From: Cystobasidiopsis lactophilus
Lineage: Eukaryota; Basidiomycota; Agaricostilbomycetes; Agaricostilbales; Chionosphaeraceae
Direction: 5' to 3'
Length of the DNA stretch: 64,000 bases
NCBI GenBank assembly: GCA_001599975.1
Contig: BCIO01000001.1
Span: forward strand, 4,709,631 to 4,773,630
Every line of letters begins with the position of its first letter. Position 1 is the stretch's first letter. The position numbers and the translations under genes were made by a program. This document shows positions 45,932-56,691 of the stretch, piece by piece. A model generated the notes under the pieces. It was not told where the DNA came from. It searched no databases and saw only the letters and a list, made by a program, of their open reading frames with translations.

Positions 45932-45951
45932 AGAGAGAGCCGTCTCTCTCT
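45932..45951. other. near-palindrome in 3' flank of copy 1
   Basis: AGAGAGAGCCGTCTCTCTCT forms an imperfect hairpin about 90 bases after the stop codon. The counterpart behind copy 2 is a perfect palindrome. Confidence 0.6.
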
Positions 45952-46171
45952 TCGTCGATTGCCATGCGGTCAAACAGTCGCGTGAGGAGGCTCAAATAAG
46001 ATTGCACGCGTGGAGCGTTCTGAATATCCTGGTGACCCGCCCACCAACACCAGCATCTCTGTTGCCACCCCAGAGTGGCGGAACGACTTTGAGAGCATTT
46101 TCTTGCCAGATGTACTGCGCCCGCCTTTGATATAGACCAAGGAGAGCCCTCTGTAAAGTCACCATGTCGGT

Positions 46172-46855
46172 CTTGAGTCGTGCAAGGGGCCGGCCACTCA
46201 TGAACGTCGCCACCCGGAAGTGAGCCGTGAGCCCCCGACGCCTTGCTTCTTCTCTTTGGGCCCAGTCCTAATGCGGCTCTAGTGGTCGATGAATAGCTGT
46301 TGACGCAGAAGCGGGCGACAGTTGCAAGGCGAGGGCGAGGTGGTGGAGGGTGGGCGCATGAGCGATGGACCGGCAACAACTTGGTTGAGCTAACACGGAG
46401 CATGGACGCCGCCATCGTCGCGCAGTCCTGATGCTGTAAAGATGGGGCAGGTGGCGGTCCGGGTGCCCTCGACGCTTGCGCAGGCGAACGGCAATGGTGG
46501 GCGCCGCGCGGGTCTGCATTGTTGTTGCTGCCGGTCGAAGGCCAGCCAGACGCGCCCAGCTGGCGTTGGGCCACGCAGGAACGCCTTGCATGATGCCAAT
46601 GAGCGGGCCAAGCAGTCAGTCCGCCGCGGTCACAAGGAGCACCAGGCATCGAGCGCGGCGGATTCGAGTTTGCGCGAGCTGGCGGCCCATCGAGCTTGGC
46701 GCCTGGCCCGTCCTGGAGCTGCTACATTGGGCTTGATTGGTCTGACAGAGTACTAAGACGACGCTTCAGAGCGGTCAAGGCGCGCGCGGTCCACTTTGAA
46801 GGTGGCCGCCTGGGCCAACTTGCTCTCTGCCGAGGACGGCCAAGTCGACGGCTGA
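46172..46855. repeat. GC-rich dispersed repeat, copy 2
   Basis: Second copy of the repeat at 42912-43575, in the same orientation, with small insertions and deletions. It lies between the two tandem genes and upstream of the second. Confidence 0.85.
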
Positions 46856-47335
46856 TGAGGAGTGGTGGCTGCTTGCTCTCGTGCTCTTCCCTTCTGATGC
46901 TCGAATGCTTGATATGTCTTGTCGCCAGTATCACTACAATGCCTTGCTGCTTGTCCGTTCGTGCCAGAAGCTCGACTTGCGCAGTCGAGAATGTGTTCTT
47001 GTGGCTCAAGTTCCTCGGTCACGTTTGATTCAAAAGCTAAGAAGGCGTCCTCTCTCTTCTCCTTGTTGTACTGCAGGGCGAGTGGCGACCGAGCTAGCTT
47101 GATACATGAGAGTCATCATGAGGCTGCCTGCAACCAACTTCGGTGTCGCGATGGGCTGAACGTCCTCTTTAACCTCAATGCGAGTCTCTGAAGTTATGTC
47201 ATGTCGAGAGGTTGTGTCAGGTTGTGTCAAGAAGAGCTTCGTCAGACGCTTCTGGCCCTTCTGGCTATCCTTTGTCCAGTGTCGGCTCGCCAAGACTACT
47301 GTTCGCCACCCCTCTGTCTCATACCGCCGACGATC

Positions 47336-49098
47336 ATGGCTCAAGTCCCAGCTCATCCAGCTCTCTCAGGCCCACAATGGCATGCCATCCCTGGCGGCGA
47401 GTCAGCCTTGACAGAGTTGCAGAAAGAGCAACTCTTGTCCGCTCGCCACGAAATCCGGGCGACCAAACCCCTCTTCGTCAAGGCTGTCTCTCCCGTAGAA
47501 TATATAAGTAAGAGCTCAATTACTCTGTGAAGTTAAGTTGCTGACGGGTCTGCTGCTCAGAGTTCCTCAATACAGTCAACGCGTCTGGCGGAGGCCTGCC
47601 GCTGGAAGACGTCCTTGATGTGGGGTTCTCCTCCATGGTTCACCACCTGGGCGATCCCAGCAGGACAGGCGAGTCGAAGTGCCGTTATGATCCCTGCTGA
47701 CCGCGCGCTCCTAGATGTCGAAATCAATCACTATCCCACCGGAACATCAACCATGCGCTCCATTATCCAGCACCTCTTGGCCTCCTCTATCAGAAAGGGC
47801 ATCGTAAGTGCCATAGCACTAGTCTCTTGAAAGGAGACACTGATCAATTCGACCTTTAGAACGCATTGCAGAAGAGCAAGAAAGAGCATTCCCAGGCTCC
47901 TGAGCATTCCCAGAGTGCTGAGCATCCAACCCGTTTCCGCGCTTTGGACCCCGCTTACGCTTTCCTCGATAACATTTTGGTCGGCGAGGAAGACTTCCAT
48001 ATCGTGCATTCGGAACAGCCTGGTCGCCATTCGCCTGACCATGTAAGGCGATGACGCTTCATCCTGGCCTGTTAATTTGTCTCAAAGCATTTGACAAGGG
48101 ACACGAGCAAAGTCTTCGACTTGAGCGCCCGACATTGGTGATGCTTTTCGAACAACATCCTGCGGTGGCTGCCGGCATCCTTCTTGCCAACCGAAACCAT
48201 TTGGGCCGCTTGGTCTTGCTGGACTCTTCCAACATATTTGGCAGCATGAAGAGAGGTGGAAATTTGGGCCAAGAGGGCCTCGCTCTTATCAATGCGTTGG
48301 GGATCAAGCTCACATCAGAGACTCCTCTGATGCCTGACGAGACGGTCGGACCATTGGTTCAAGCTGGACACGGACCTTCACTCACATTGGCCGAGCACGG
48401 GTTTTATCTGGGCAGCGGAGCAGCTCAGCTAGTGGCTCGCCTGCACGACGACTTCAGGTACTTGGGTGCGGTCAACAAATGGCTGCCAGAGAAACGCCGC
48501 GTCGATTCCAAAAAAGCACTGCACCGAGTCTTTTTCGGCGGTCATCCTTATGCTCTCGCTCTCAAGGAAGCTTTGTTGGCATGGCACGGAGTCGATTTCT
48601 CAGCTTTCCCTAAAACTTTGAGCGATGAAGAGATTAAGATGGAGTGGAACATGGACCTTCTCTACGAGAAAGGATTCATACCCAAAGAGCACATCGCAGA
48701 GCTCCGACAGCTGCGGTTCGATTGCTCTGTGGCTGGAATGCGAAAATATTGGGCCAAAGATAAGCAAAAGTTCAGAGAGCTTTGGTTCAAGGGTGAATTG
48801 TCGCAGACTCTTCGAAACAGACCAACAGCATAGTGCGTACTTTTTTCAGTCCGGCCGATCGATATTCAGGGCTTTGCGCAGTCGCTTTCATATTGACTCT
48901 CACCACAAGGCGCTCACAGGCGAAGTCTTGAGCAAGATGGAGGAGCGCATCAAAAAGTTCTTCATCGAGCTATCGAAGCAAGCGCTTTCGCTGCCGCCAT
49001 CGCATGACGTTTATACTGCACCCACTGAAGAGGAGCGCAAGCGCCAGGACCCTCTCCCTTTCTGCACCAACGACTTCTTCAGGTGCTTTGGCTGCTGA
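47336..49098 (+). CDS. unrecognised family, tandem copy 2
   Basis: Same architecture as the gene at 44057: MAQVPAHPALSGPQWHAIPG start, LLSARHEIRATKPLFVKA, PLEDVLDVGFSSMVHHLGDP, YPTGTSTMRSIIQHLLAS, HSEQPGRHSPDH, VMLFEQHPAVAAGILLANRN, LGRLVLLDSSNIFGSM, HGFYLGSGAAQLVARL, ALLAWHGVDFSAFP, EWNMDLLYEKGFIPK, MRKYWAKDKQKFRELWF and the end CTNDFFRCFGC. Introns include those near 47509-47560, 47670-47713 and 47807-47859. The last exon (about 48905-49098) follows an intron after RNRPTA. Function unknown; the regular spacing of charged and aromatic motifs suggests a folded cytosolic protein. Confidence 0.8.
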
Positions 49099-49188
49099 TT
49101 GCCCACAATTTTTGCTCTTGTACAGTCCTATAGCTTCTCGCATCGCTTCTCTCTCCTTTCTGTACATGAGAAAAGGCTATTGAGATGC

Positions 49189-49208
49189 AGAGAGAGCCGG
49201 CTCTCTCT
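49189..49208. other. perfect 20-base palindrome in 3' flank of copy 2
   Basis: AGAGAGAGCCGGCTCTCTCT, about 90 bases after the stop codon; can form a 10-bp stem. It may be a 3' processing or protein-binding element, or simply part of the duplicated 3' block. Confidence 0.7.
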
Positions 49209-50937
49209 TCGTCTCTCGCCACTTCGCCTTGACTGATCCTCTTGAACGGCTCACCAAACGTTTAGACACTGCCAGAGCTGTCTTTCCGGTGATGAAGAAC
49301 CGCCATTGGGCCGGGTGGCAAATCGACGCTCTCTAAGCTCCGTTCGCTGCTGTCGTCCAGAAACGTCGAAACAAGCTTGTTACCTCGCTCGACGGCTGGT
49401 TTTTGCTGACCATTCATCTTCTTTACCATTATTCGTCTGCACACGTAGCCAGGAGAGCTGACTGCCGCCCCATCCAGCGCATGCCTTTCGAATCGCCCAA
49501 CTTGCCAGCCTCTTCGAGCTCCGTCCCTCCAGCAGCCGCATTCCTCTCGCCCAAGCCTCAGCATGATACATTTACTTCTTGAATGGGACCCTAAAGCAAG
49601 GCTCAGACTGTCCGTCGAGCGCGTGTTGCCGGCCTTCGCTGCCGCTGCCGCTGCGCTCAAAATTTTGGCCCTCAAAGTGGTTTGCGGCCCTCGCCATCTG
49701 CTTGGCCTGGGAATGTGGACTGTCTACTCGATATGGTATTCATTGCCGTGACTGGGACTTTGGAATGCTCGAGCCCGATGTTGGCCGGTGGATTGGCTTT
49801 GTCTTCTTCGGCAACGGGAGGCGAAGGGGCTCGTCGACAACCCGGCGGCGCACGCGACAGCGTGACGATCAGTGCATCATCATCAAGAAGAGACGAGACA
49901 CACAGCCTTTCCCGTGGGCATCCAAGGACTGGAACAACATCCCGCTTTCAGCCGAGCAGCTTGGCTCCAACTCGCCCTCTGGCAATCACAACATCGTCCC
50001 ACTCTGGCGACTTCAGAACCAACCACAGCGATGAAGAATGTTTGAAGATGCTCAGCTACCAAGTCGCAAGCAACGGCGGCTTATCCAACAGCGCGGGCTC
50101 TCTCACGACCTGGCCTTCCCTCCGCCCGGATTCCCTCCATTGATCAGCAGACTACATCACTCAAAGCTCCTTCCCTCACCTCGCCAGACCTCCTCAAGCC
50201 CTCTGAGGCGGCCCGGTGACGGCGCCTTCCACTCTTCCCTCTCCTTCCGGGCGCGCCCACCTCTGCAACTTTGGTCGAATCCCAAAGCAGCTACGACTCC
50301 TGACCACTCTCAAAAGCGACAAGAAGGCCTTTTCTCACTCGCGCCACTGCTACCGCAAGCCTGGCAAGAACGTCCGTGCACCCGAGAACAATAGGTCAGG
50401 CACCAAAACTCCTGTCTTAGCGCGCACTGGCCACCTCGCCACTTTGCGGCCTTCCCTTGGTTTGAGCTACGTAGCTCTGCTGGTCCTTCCTAAAGGCCTT
50501 CCCTCTGCGAGGCAAGCTTTCCGCGTGGGAAGATTCATCCAGATTAAGGGAAGGGAAGGTCTTTTGTGTGCACTACCCCCAATGATAATATTTGCAAGCT
50601 GCATTTGGGAAGAGCCTTTGCATTTCGTCCGAGAAGAAAACTAGTACAATGAGGGGATGAGGGGATATCGTTGAGAAGCGCGCCGGGGATGAAATGCCTA
50701 TTTGAACCAAGAGAATGGGATAGCGTTGTTTGCTTTTTTGAGAGGGTTTGCACACTGGGGATAAGAGTCGTAGACGGGGGGAGTAATGTTGGGAAAACAC
50801 AGAGAAGTGATAAGATGCTGTAAGGGTGGGCCTGAAGAGGGCGAAAATTGGGTGGCGAGTAATCTTGCGGCTTCTGTACGACTCTTGGTCATCTTACGAG
50901 TCTGAAGTGGACTTGAGGTAGACGAGACGCACGATTT
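49209..50937. other. region with unresolved coding potential upstream of HD1's 3' end
   Basis: Several plus-strand frames overlap. A Ser/Pro-rich opening (MPFESPNLPASSSSVPPAAA at 49481) runs into a stop unless spliced. A Ser-rich frame spans 49745-50143. A 118-codon ATG frame (MFEDAQLPSRKQRRLIQQRG) spans 50038-50394. They may be exons of one low-complexity protein, but no consistent splice path or domain could be found. Confidence 0.3.
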
Positions 50938-52175
50938 TTAGAAGCCAGAGAAGGAGGTCCTTCTATTGGAAGCTCTAGAAGAAGGTCTAGAACCGGAGAG
51001 CGAGGCGGAGGCGGACGAGAAGGGCGAGGCGGCCGAGTAAGGGGACGAGAAGGAGCCAAAGGAGTAAGTGGAAGCGCCCGAGGAGGACGAAGAAGAGGGC
51101 AAGGAGAAGGGGGAAGGCTGGGAGAGCAGCTTGGAGTCGAACGAGGGCGAGGAGAAGGCGGAGGGCGCCATGGGCGAGGGCGAGGAGTAGGGCGAGCTGG
51201 AGGCCATGTAGCCCAAGAAAGAGTCGTTCGAAGGCGTCCTGCCGTGCTTCTTGGCTGTTGAACAACGTTTGAGTGGGGTCCTGGAGCTTCGAAGGGGGGC
51301 GGGCTTACGATTGGCAAAGGAGGCCGGGGAGGAAGCGGCGAATGGGCTGGCCATGAGTTGCGGGCTGAGGTTGACGCCCATCTGGCCCTTTTCAGCACCT
51401 CCAAACTCGATGTATTGCTTGACCCTGGTCTGTGGAAGCAAGGGGCGATCAGCCTAAGACATAGAGGTCAAAGCTTTAGGGGGTTTCTCACCAAGGCCTG
51501 GTGCGCTTCCTGGCTGACAGCCCAGCTGTTGAAGCCCGACTCCATGGTCTCGAGCAGGTCCTTCATCTTGACCGGGTCGCCGGCGGCGTAGGTGCGGTAG
51601 AAGGCGGTCCAGCCGGAGCGGGAGCGGATGTTGGTGAACCAGGAGGAGAGCTGCTTTTGGGTGAAGCGGTTGGCGGTCTGGGCGAGGAGCACGCGCTGCG
51701 CCTTGGAGTCCGGGTACGGCGTGTCGAGGTGGTCCAAGAACCAGACTCGCCACGGTTGGTGGTGATCCACCGCCTCGGCGTCCTCCGAGCCCGACAGCGT
51801 CCGCCGCGACTGGACGGGCACGGTGGGCGCGTAAGAAGGAAAGGTCTTGCTCGACGCTTTCGAAGGTGGAGCAGAGAAGAGGGGATCGCGGTCGAGGATC
51901 GACTTAAAGGAGCCGACGCTTTGTTGGCGAATGCTTTGATTCTGTTGCTCCAAATCCAGCATGCCTCGAGACAGAGTGCTGCAGTTCTTAAACACATTCA
52001 CTGCCCTTTGCGCTCCGGCATCGGACAGCTGCTGATTCTTTAAGGCGCTCGTCAAGAGAGGTTCGAAGGCCATGACTTGGTTCAGCAGCTCGCGGCTGTT
52101 CGAGGAGTCGTTCATTGTCAGTGAAAAGAGTGATTTGTCGAGCGTTTCGAGCTCTGCGAGCAGCTTGGCTTCCAT
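50938..52175 (-). CDS. HD1 homeodomain mating-type protein (TALE class)
   Basis: Three exons (52175-51492, 51429-51309, 51254-50938) give 373 residues. The N-terminal ~130 residues are helical and lack motifs, as expected for the allele-specific dimerisation region. The homeodomain (~137-194) has WRVWFLDHLDTPYPDSKAQR, with the PYP insertion of TALE homeodomains, and helix 3 QLSSWFTNIRSRSGW. The C-terminal half is very Ser/Pro-rich (SPFSLPSSSSSSGAST), like an activation region. It is transcribed away from HD2 (start 52333) across a 157-base promoter. This is the standard layout of the basidiomycete HD mating-type locus, where HD1 and HD2 from different alleles form the active regulator. Confidence 0.93.
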
Positions 52176-52332
52176 GTTGGTGATGCCGGAGAAGATGTGT
52201 TGGAACGCTTTTCATTTTCCATCGTGCACGGACCACAACAAAAGGCCAGCGAGTGTCACGCCAATCCTGCATAGGCCTTCTTTCCTCAACAACGACCCTC
52301 CTCCTGCGCTCTTTGGTCTCCTCCAACCAAAC
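52176..52332. promoter_or_regulatory. divergent HD1/HD2 promoter
   Basis: 157 bases between the two start codons, so both core promoters must lie here or overlap the 5' ends. No TATA box is evident. Confidence 0.6.
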
Positions 52333-53647
52333 ATGGACGACCTGACCTCCCGACTGGAAGCCCTGTCGGTCATTGCCGAGCGCAGCGGCAGCTTGCTCGC
52401 CTTCATTCAAAGTCGAGAGCCCAGCATCACCTTTCCACAGCCAGAGCCCATAGGATGGCCTGCTCTCAGTTTGCCAGCTCTCGAAATTTCTGCCGACTTG
52501 CCTCCGTTGCTGCCGGCCGGAACTGGCGCTGCCCTTCGCGACGCTTTCCAGATCGCCCAGGACGACTTGCGAGAGACCTACAGATTCAGTTATGATGAAC
52601 TGCGCTCTTCTGTTTCTGCTCGTAGACTAGAGGAGCAGCAAGATTGGGCGAATGCCTTTGAACTCCGCTTCAAGCAACAGGTGGACAAGCTGCGCCTCCT
52701 GTTCATATCGAGAATCGAGGAGCACCTCCAAGCCCTCGAAGACCAACCCGCACCTTCCAAGGCAAGTCTCATTCTCATCTCAGACACAGATCAAAGCTAA
52801 AAAAAAAAAAGCACACAGCGAGGCCGCCACGTCGGAGACGCTCGATTCTCAAACCGGGTGCTGGAGGAGCTGGAGGCCGAGTTTGCCATGAACACGCTGC
52901 CGGGCAAAGCGGAGAAGAGGCGCATCGCGGCCAAAGTGGGCTTGACCGTCCGCCAAATCTCAGTCTGGGTGAGCTTCGCCTTCTACCGTCATCTCATCTT
53001 GGGATGCACCGCTAAGATTGAGCTCACAGTGGGCCAATCGACGAGCACGCTACCTCAAAGCACCCACCGAGCGCAGGACCAAGATCCGCAAGGTCTCTGC
53101 CGGCTCGGACATCTCCAGCGGCTCACTCGTTGTGCCAGCTTGCGAGGACGACTACAACACCGCTACCACCACCGGATTCACCACCGGCCGCTCTTCGCCC
53201 GTGCCCTCCTTGTCCTCCAGCACCTCGTCGAGCAGCAGCGCCTTCTCCGCCTCGTCCTTGCCCGAGAGCTGGGTGGCCGGCGGGACTTTTGTGCCCATCG
53301 ATACCTTCCCCATCCCCAGCGTCATCTCCACCGGCATCACCCCGCCCTCCTTCCTGCCCCCAGACCTCTTGCCGGCCCCAGCCATCGAGATCGCCAGCTT
53401 TGACTTCGCCTCGCTGGCCGACCAAGCCGCCGACCTCTCCTACTTTGACGGCCTGTTCCAATCCATCTCCCAAGCCGCCTCCGAGGCCAAAGAGAACATC
53501 TCCTGGGATTGGTCTTCCCCTCCACCCTCCACTCGCGAGAGCGACCACGCTCAAGAGTCGTCGGCCAATCTGTTCGCCTCGCTGCTCTCCGCGGATGACT
53601 CGCCGCCCGAGTTCGACCTGGCCCAGTTCTTCGAGGATCAAGAGTAG
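52333..53647 (+). CDS. HD2 homeodomain mating-type protein
   Basis: Exons 52333-52761, 52819-52968 and 53030-53647 give 398 residues. The N-terminal 143 residues are helical, including a predicted coiled coil (QQDWANAFELRFKQQVDKLR), the usual dimerisation region. The homeodomain (~144-203) reads FSNRVLEELEAEFAMNTLPG, KAEKRRIAAKVGLTVRQISV and WWANRRARYLKAPTE. It has the WxxNRR DNA-recognition helix, but Trp replaces the near-invariant Phe after the first Trp. The rest is Ser/Pro-rich with an acidic end (SPPEFDLAQFFEDQE), fitting transactivation. Intron 1 uses a GCAAGT donor (GC-AG) and contains an A-tract. Partner gene HD1 lies immediately upstream, divergent. Confidence 0.93.
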
Positions 53648-53718
53648 TAGGATCTTTTTGGACTGGATCCAAATACACAACTACGGACTCTCCCTCTTTG
53701 TCATAACAAGCATTCTTC

Positions 53719-54099
53719 TCACCGTGGCACTCGACGAAAACCGAAGACGTCGCTGCTGATGTTGTTCTCTCCTCGCTGTTGTTCTTGTACTTCTCTCAAA
53801 GAGCTTTCCGTTGCATTCTCTCCACTTCCTTCTCCAGATGCGGATTCTTGCCACCGACCATCATTGGCAGCTTCAAGCTTGGCCTCGGGAAAAATTTTGC
53901 CACCCGCCGGCCTTCGCGTCCTTGCCCTCCAACGCTCAATCTCGGTCCTCTTGCATGCGTGATTCAACTTAATGTGATGCTGAAAGATCATTGCTGTCCA
54001 TTTGACGCGTCCAAAGTGCTGTCCATTTTGCTCCATTAGCCAATTGTTGTGATCTGCCAGCGGCGGCCAAGCCGCAGCTTTTTGTGCTGGTGTTGCCAT
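53719..54099 (-). CDS. possible small protein next to HD2
   Basis: ATG-initiated 126-codon uninterrupted frame with a natural-looking sequence (MATPAQKAAAWPPLADHNNW, then ERWRARTRRPAGGKIFPEAK and a Gln/Glu-rich tail). No domain recognised. It converges on HD2 and starts 36 bases from the next plus-strand gene. It could be real or a chance frame. Confidence 0.3.
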   Translation of the reverse strand: MATPAQKAAAWPPLADHNNWLMEQNGQHFGRVKWTAMIFQHHIKLNHACKRTEIERWRARTRRPAGGKIFPEAKLEAANDGRWQESASGEGSGENATESSLREVQEQQRGENNISSDVFGFRRVPR

Positions 54100-54135
54100 G
54101 TCTGCTCCCTCTCAACGACTCAAAGCTAGTACAAA

Positions 54136-54985
54136 ATGAAGATTGCCTGGGCTGGACTGGCATTGGGCTTGTTGGCCGCTCAGGCTCGGCCACTTGAACC
54201 GCGGGCGGAAGGGAAGAACCTGTTGGAACTGCCGTGCTGTTCCCTTTCCTCCATGGCGCATGCATGATATCCGGGTCTGAATGGTTCGATTCGATACTGA
54301 CCAGTGACATGGCTAAGGCATACGGAGGGGATGGCTATTGGGTGGTCCGGCGCTTGTTGGCGGACGGCAAGGTGGCGTCTTTCTTCGCAGACAAGTCGAA
54401 GACCTACCTTTGTCAGTCGTCTTTCACTATCACACTGCTTATGGAGCATCGGACGCTGATGCGCCCTTGCGAGTCGCAGCGTATTGGCAAGATGTCGACA
54501 CGGTCCCGGGCCGGTACGTTCTCAATCAATGAGCAACGGACGGCGCAACGCTGTACCTATTTGCTATGTGTCCTCGGTTGATACTTAATGCTGGGTGTAC
54601 AACTATGGCTGTCAAATCTCCAAAGGGTCGAGGTTCGACGCCAAAGTGCGAACGGACGCTCTGGCCAGCTTTGGCGATGACTCTGGCACAGGTCAGACAT
54701 TCGTAACTCCTCTTTGTGCTCCGCGCCGTGTTCTAATCGACCGTGTTCCTCCAGAGTCGGCTACCTACGATGGGAGCACGAATGGCGATAGAGTCACAAT
54801 CGATGGTATCCGAAGAGCCACATCGTGAGCTGATCTTGCTTCTCCCCTCTACTTCATAGACGCAACTCAATGTTGTGTACGCCTTGCACAGGTCCAAGAT
54901 GCGGTTCACGTTCAAGGTCAACGAGCGTGCCGGCCCGCTCAACTTTTACTCCTCTATCCAATGCTATGTAGAGCTGGACGACTGA
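54136..54985 (+). CDS. small secreted protein, function unknown
   Basis: Signal peptide MKIAWAGLALGLLAAQARPL followed by EPRAEGKN, a dibasic-type processing context. Later exons read LPLSVVFHYHTAYGASDADA, PLRVAAYWQDVDTVPGRYVL, NYGCQISKGSRFDAKVRTDA, YDGSTNGDRVTIDGIRR and KMRFTFKVNERAGPLNFYSS, ending IQCYVELDD. The alternating hydrophobic pattern suggests a beta-sandwich. Two cysteines could pair. The junction between the leader exon and the segment near 54,385 is unresolved. Family unrecognised. Confidence 0.65.
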
Positions 54986-56342
54986 ACCGGAGCGCTGTCC
55001 GTTCGAATTTCGTGGGGTGTACTGATATGGAACTGTATGGATTGGATGGCTGTGCCTTCGCTTTTCCGATCTCGCCTTCCGAGGGGCTTCTTAGTCGGCG
55101 TGCTGACCAATCTCTCCTCGGACGCGCTCAGGACTACTAACACTGGCTTTCGCTTTCCTTCTGAAAGAGCAGTCGGAGGGACTGAAGCGATTTCGAAGAC
55201 AAGGGGGAAGGAATGTCGTCCGTTCTGTTCGTACATGTATTCCTCGCTTCGGAAGGTCGACCGCTGCGGAAAGACGAGCCGCCTCCGACTGAGTAGAACC
55301 ACCAATATGCAGTGGGACAAGAACGCCAATAGCCAGCCAATCAGATACGTTGGCAACCCGTGGGCGTCGTCGCGTTTTCTCTGGGAGGCCTGAGGCCAAT
55401 GCTGATGAATGACAACCCAGCGATGGCTTGAAAGTGGAGTGCGCGAACCCTGACTGAGCCTTAAAATGGCAGTAACGATAGACGCAGCGGCAAACCCGGC
55501 CCGACAACTCCGATCAATTTGATTCACCCATATCACCGTGACTTGTAAAGGAGCCTCGGTCCACTCAGTCGCCCAGCTAAAACTAGCCCAGTATTCCAAA
55601 GGACGATCCTAGGGTGTCGAAAGCAATTGCTTCTGGCAGCGAGCCTATACCTTTGTTAGTGACGATTCGTTAGGTCATACAATGCGTCGGTCTAGGCAGA
55701 CATTGTTGTAGAGTCTTCAAGCCGAAGATGCTCAATCCCGCGCAGAATGGTCTGAAAGGGACGTCTGAACAGAAGGGAAACCATGAACCTCGCCATTGAC
55801 AAGCGGGCAGAGAGTGGGAGCGAAGAAGCTGTTGTCGTAAAGCCACTGACATGAAGAGTGCTCCTGTACCATGGGGCGAATGCACTCTCACTATCCTTTT
55901 GATTGTTGGCATGAGGGCGCGATGCGTGAAGTCCAAAGATTAGGATGCGGACGCAAATGAAGAAGGCAAGACGAGAGGACAGAACGTCGGACCAGAAGGA
56001 GCTTCCAACAATGCAAAGATCAGATGTTGAGAAGGTGTTGTACTGTTGACGAGGGTGACGACTTCCGTTTGGACAAGAGAGTCACCCAGAAGGCGTAATT
56101 TGCCACCGTTCCTTGTCGAGTTTCGTCCCTTCTCTCTGGACCACGACCGTCGCTGATCAAAACCTAGACTACGAAAGACATGCAGCAACCGGCCAACATC
56201 GGAAACAACGGGTGAGCTTAGGCATGGCTGTTGCTCGAGAGCGCTCAAACTCCAGTCGAAACTACTAGGGCCAACGCAGGCAACAACGTCTAGTACGCTC
56301 GTCCCTTCTGAGGAGAGAGAGAGCGCGCGCAATCTGACAGTC
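54986..56342. other. region without a firmly supported gene
   Basis: A 211-codon minus-strand frame (55599-54964) includes one membrane-like segment (YLIGWLLAFLSHCILVVLL), but it has no ATG at its start and no clear partner exons. Plus-strand frame 55037-55393 competes with it. Coding status left open. Confidence 0.35.
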
Positions 56343-56691
56343 ATGTTTAGCGGAAACTCCAATGCAGGGGTTCAGCCACCCCACAGCCACACGGGCGGCG
56401 CCGGCAATGAGTAAGTCGCCGGCCAGAAATCATGTCGAAATCGTACTTAAGCCTGGACAAGTCACTCCAAGTTCTATCGCAATCAGGACCGCAAATTGTC
56501 TACACAACTCGGTGGAGTTATTTCGTTCGTTTCCCTTTTGCCCGAATCTGGCCGCTGGTCTTTGATTGACTCTTCCGGACTGCAGGCCCCAAGACCCGCG
56601 CCGCTTCGGCGTGTTCGAGGACAACAAGCCCAACAAGAGGGACGTCGATGGAAGGCTGTACAAATTTATCGCTCGGCGCACGCAAACTTGA
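56343..56691 (+). CDS. small hydrophilic protein, 78 residues, unrecognised
   Basis: Three exons (56343-56410, 56461-56523, 56586-56691) with GTAAGT and GTTCGT donors and introns of 50 and 62 nt. They join in frame to MFSGNSNAGVQPPHSHTGGA, then NDHSKFYRNQDRKLSTQLGG, then PQDPRRFGVFEDNKPNKRDV and DGRLYKFIARRTQT. The composition and the clean frame through three small exons argue for a real gene. No signal peptide or membrane segment. I do not recognise the family. Confidence 0.6.

Noticed and set aside
45822-46649. 275-codon minus-strand frame overlapping the GC-rich repeat and the 3' end of tandem copy 1
   Set aside because: The equivalent frame in the other repeat copy is shifted and shorter, so it is not under coding constraint.
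52801-52810. A-tract taken as a possible poly(A) insertion of a retrocopy
   Set aside because: It lies inside a short intron of HD2 with no flanking duplication.
54964-55599. 211-codon minus-strand frame with one membrane-like segment
   Set aside because: Begins without ATG, overlaps the end of a better supported gene, and no partner exon could be found; kept only as an open question.
55940-56344. Minus-strand frame with an ATG at 56344
   Set aside because: Its start overlaps the ATG of the better supported 56343 plus-strand gene and it has no domain.
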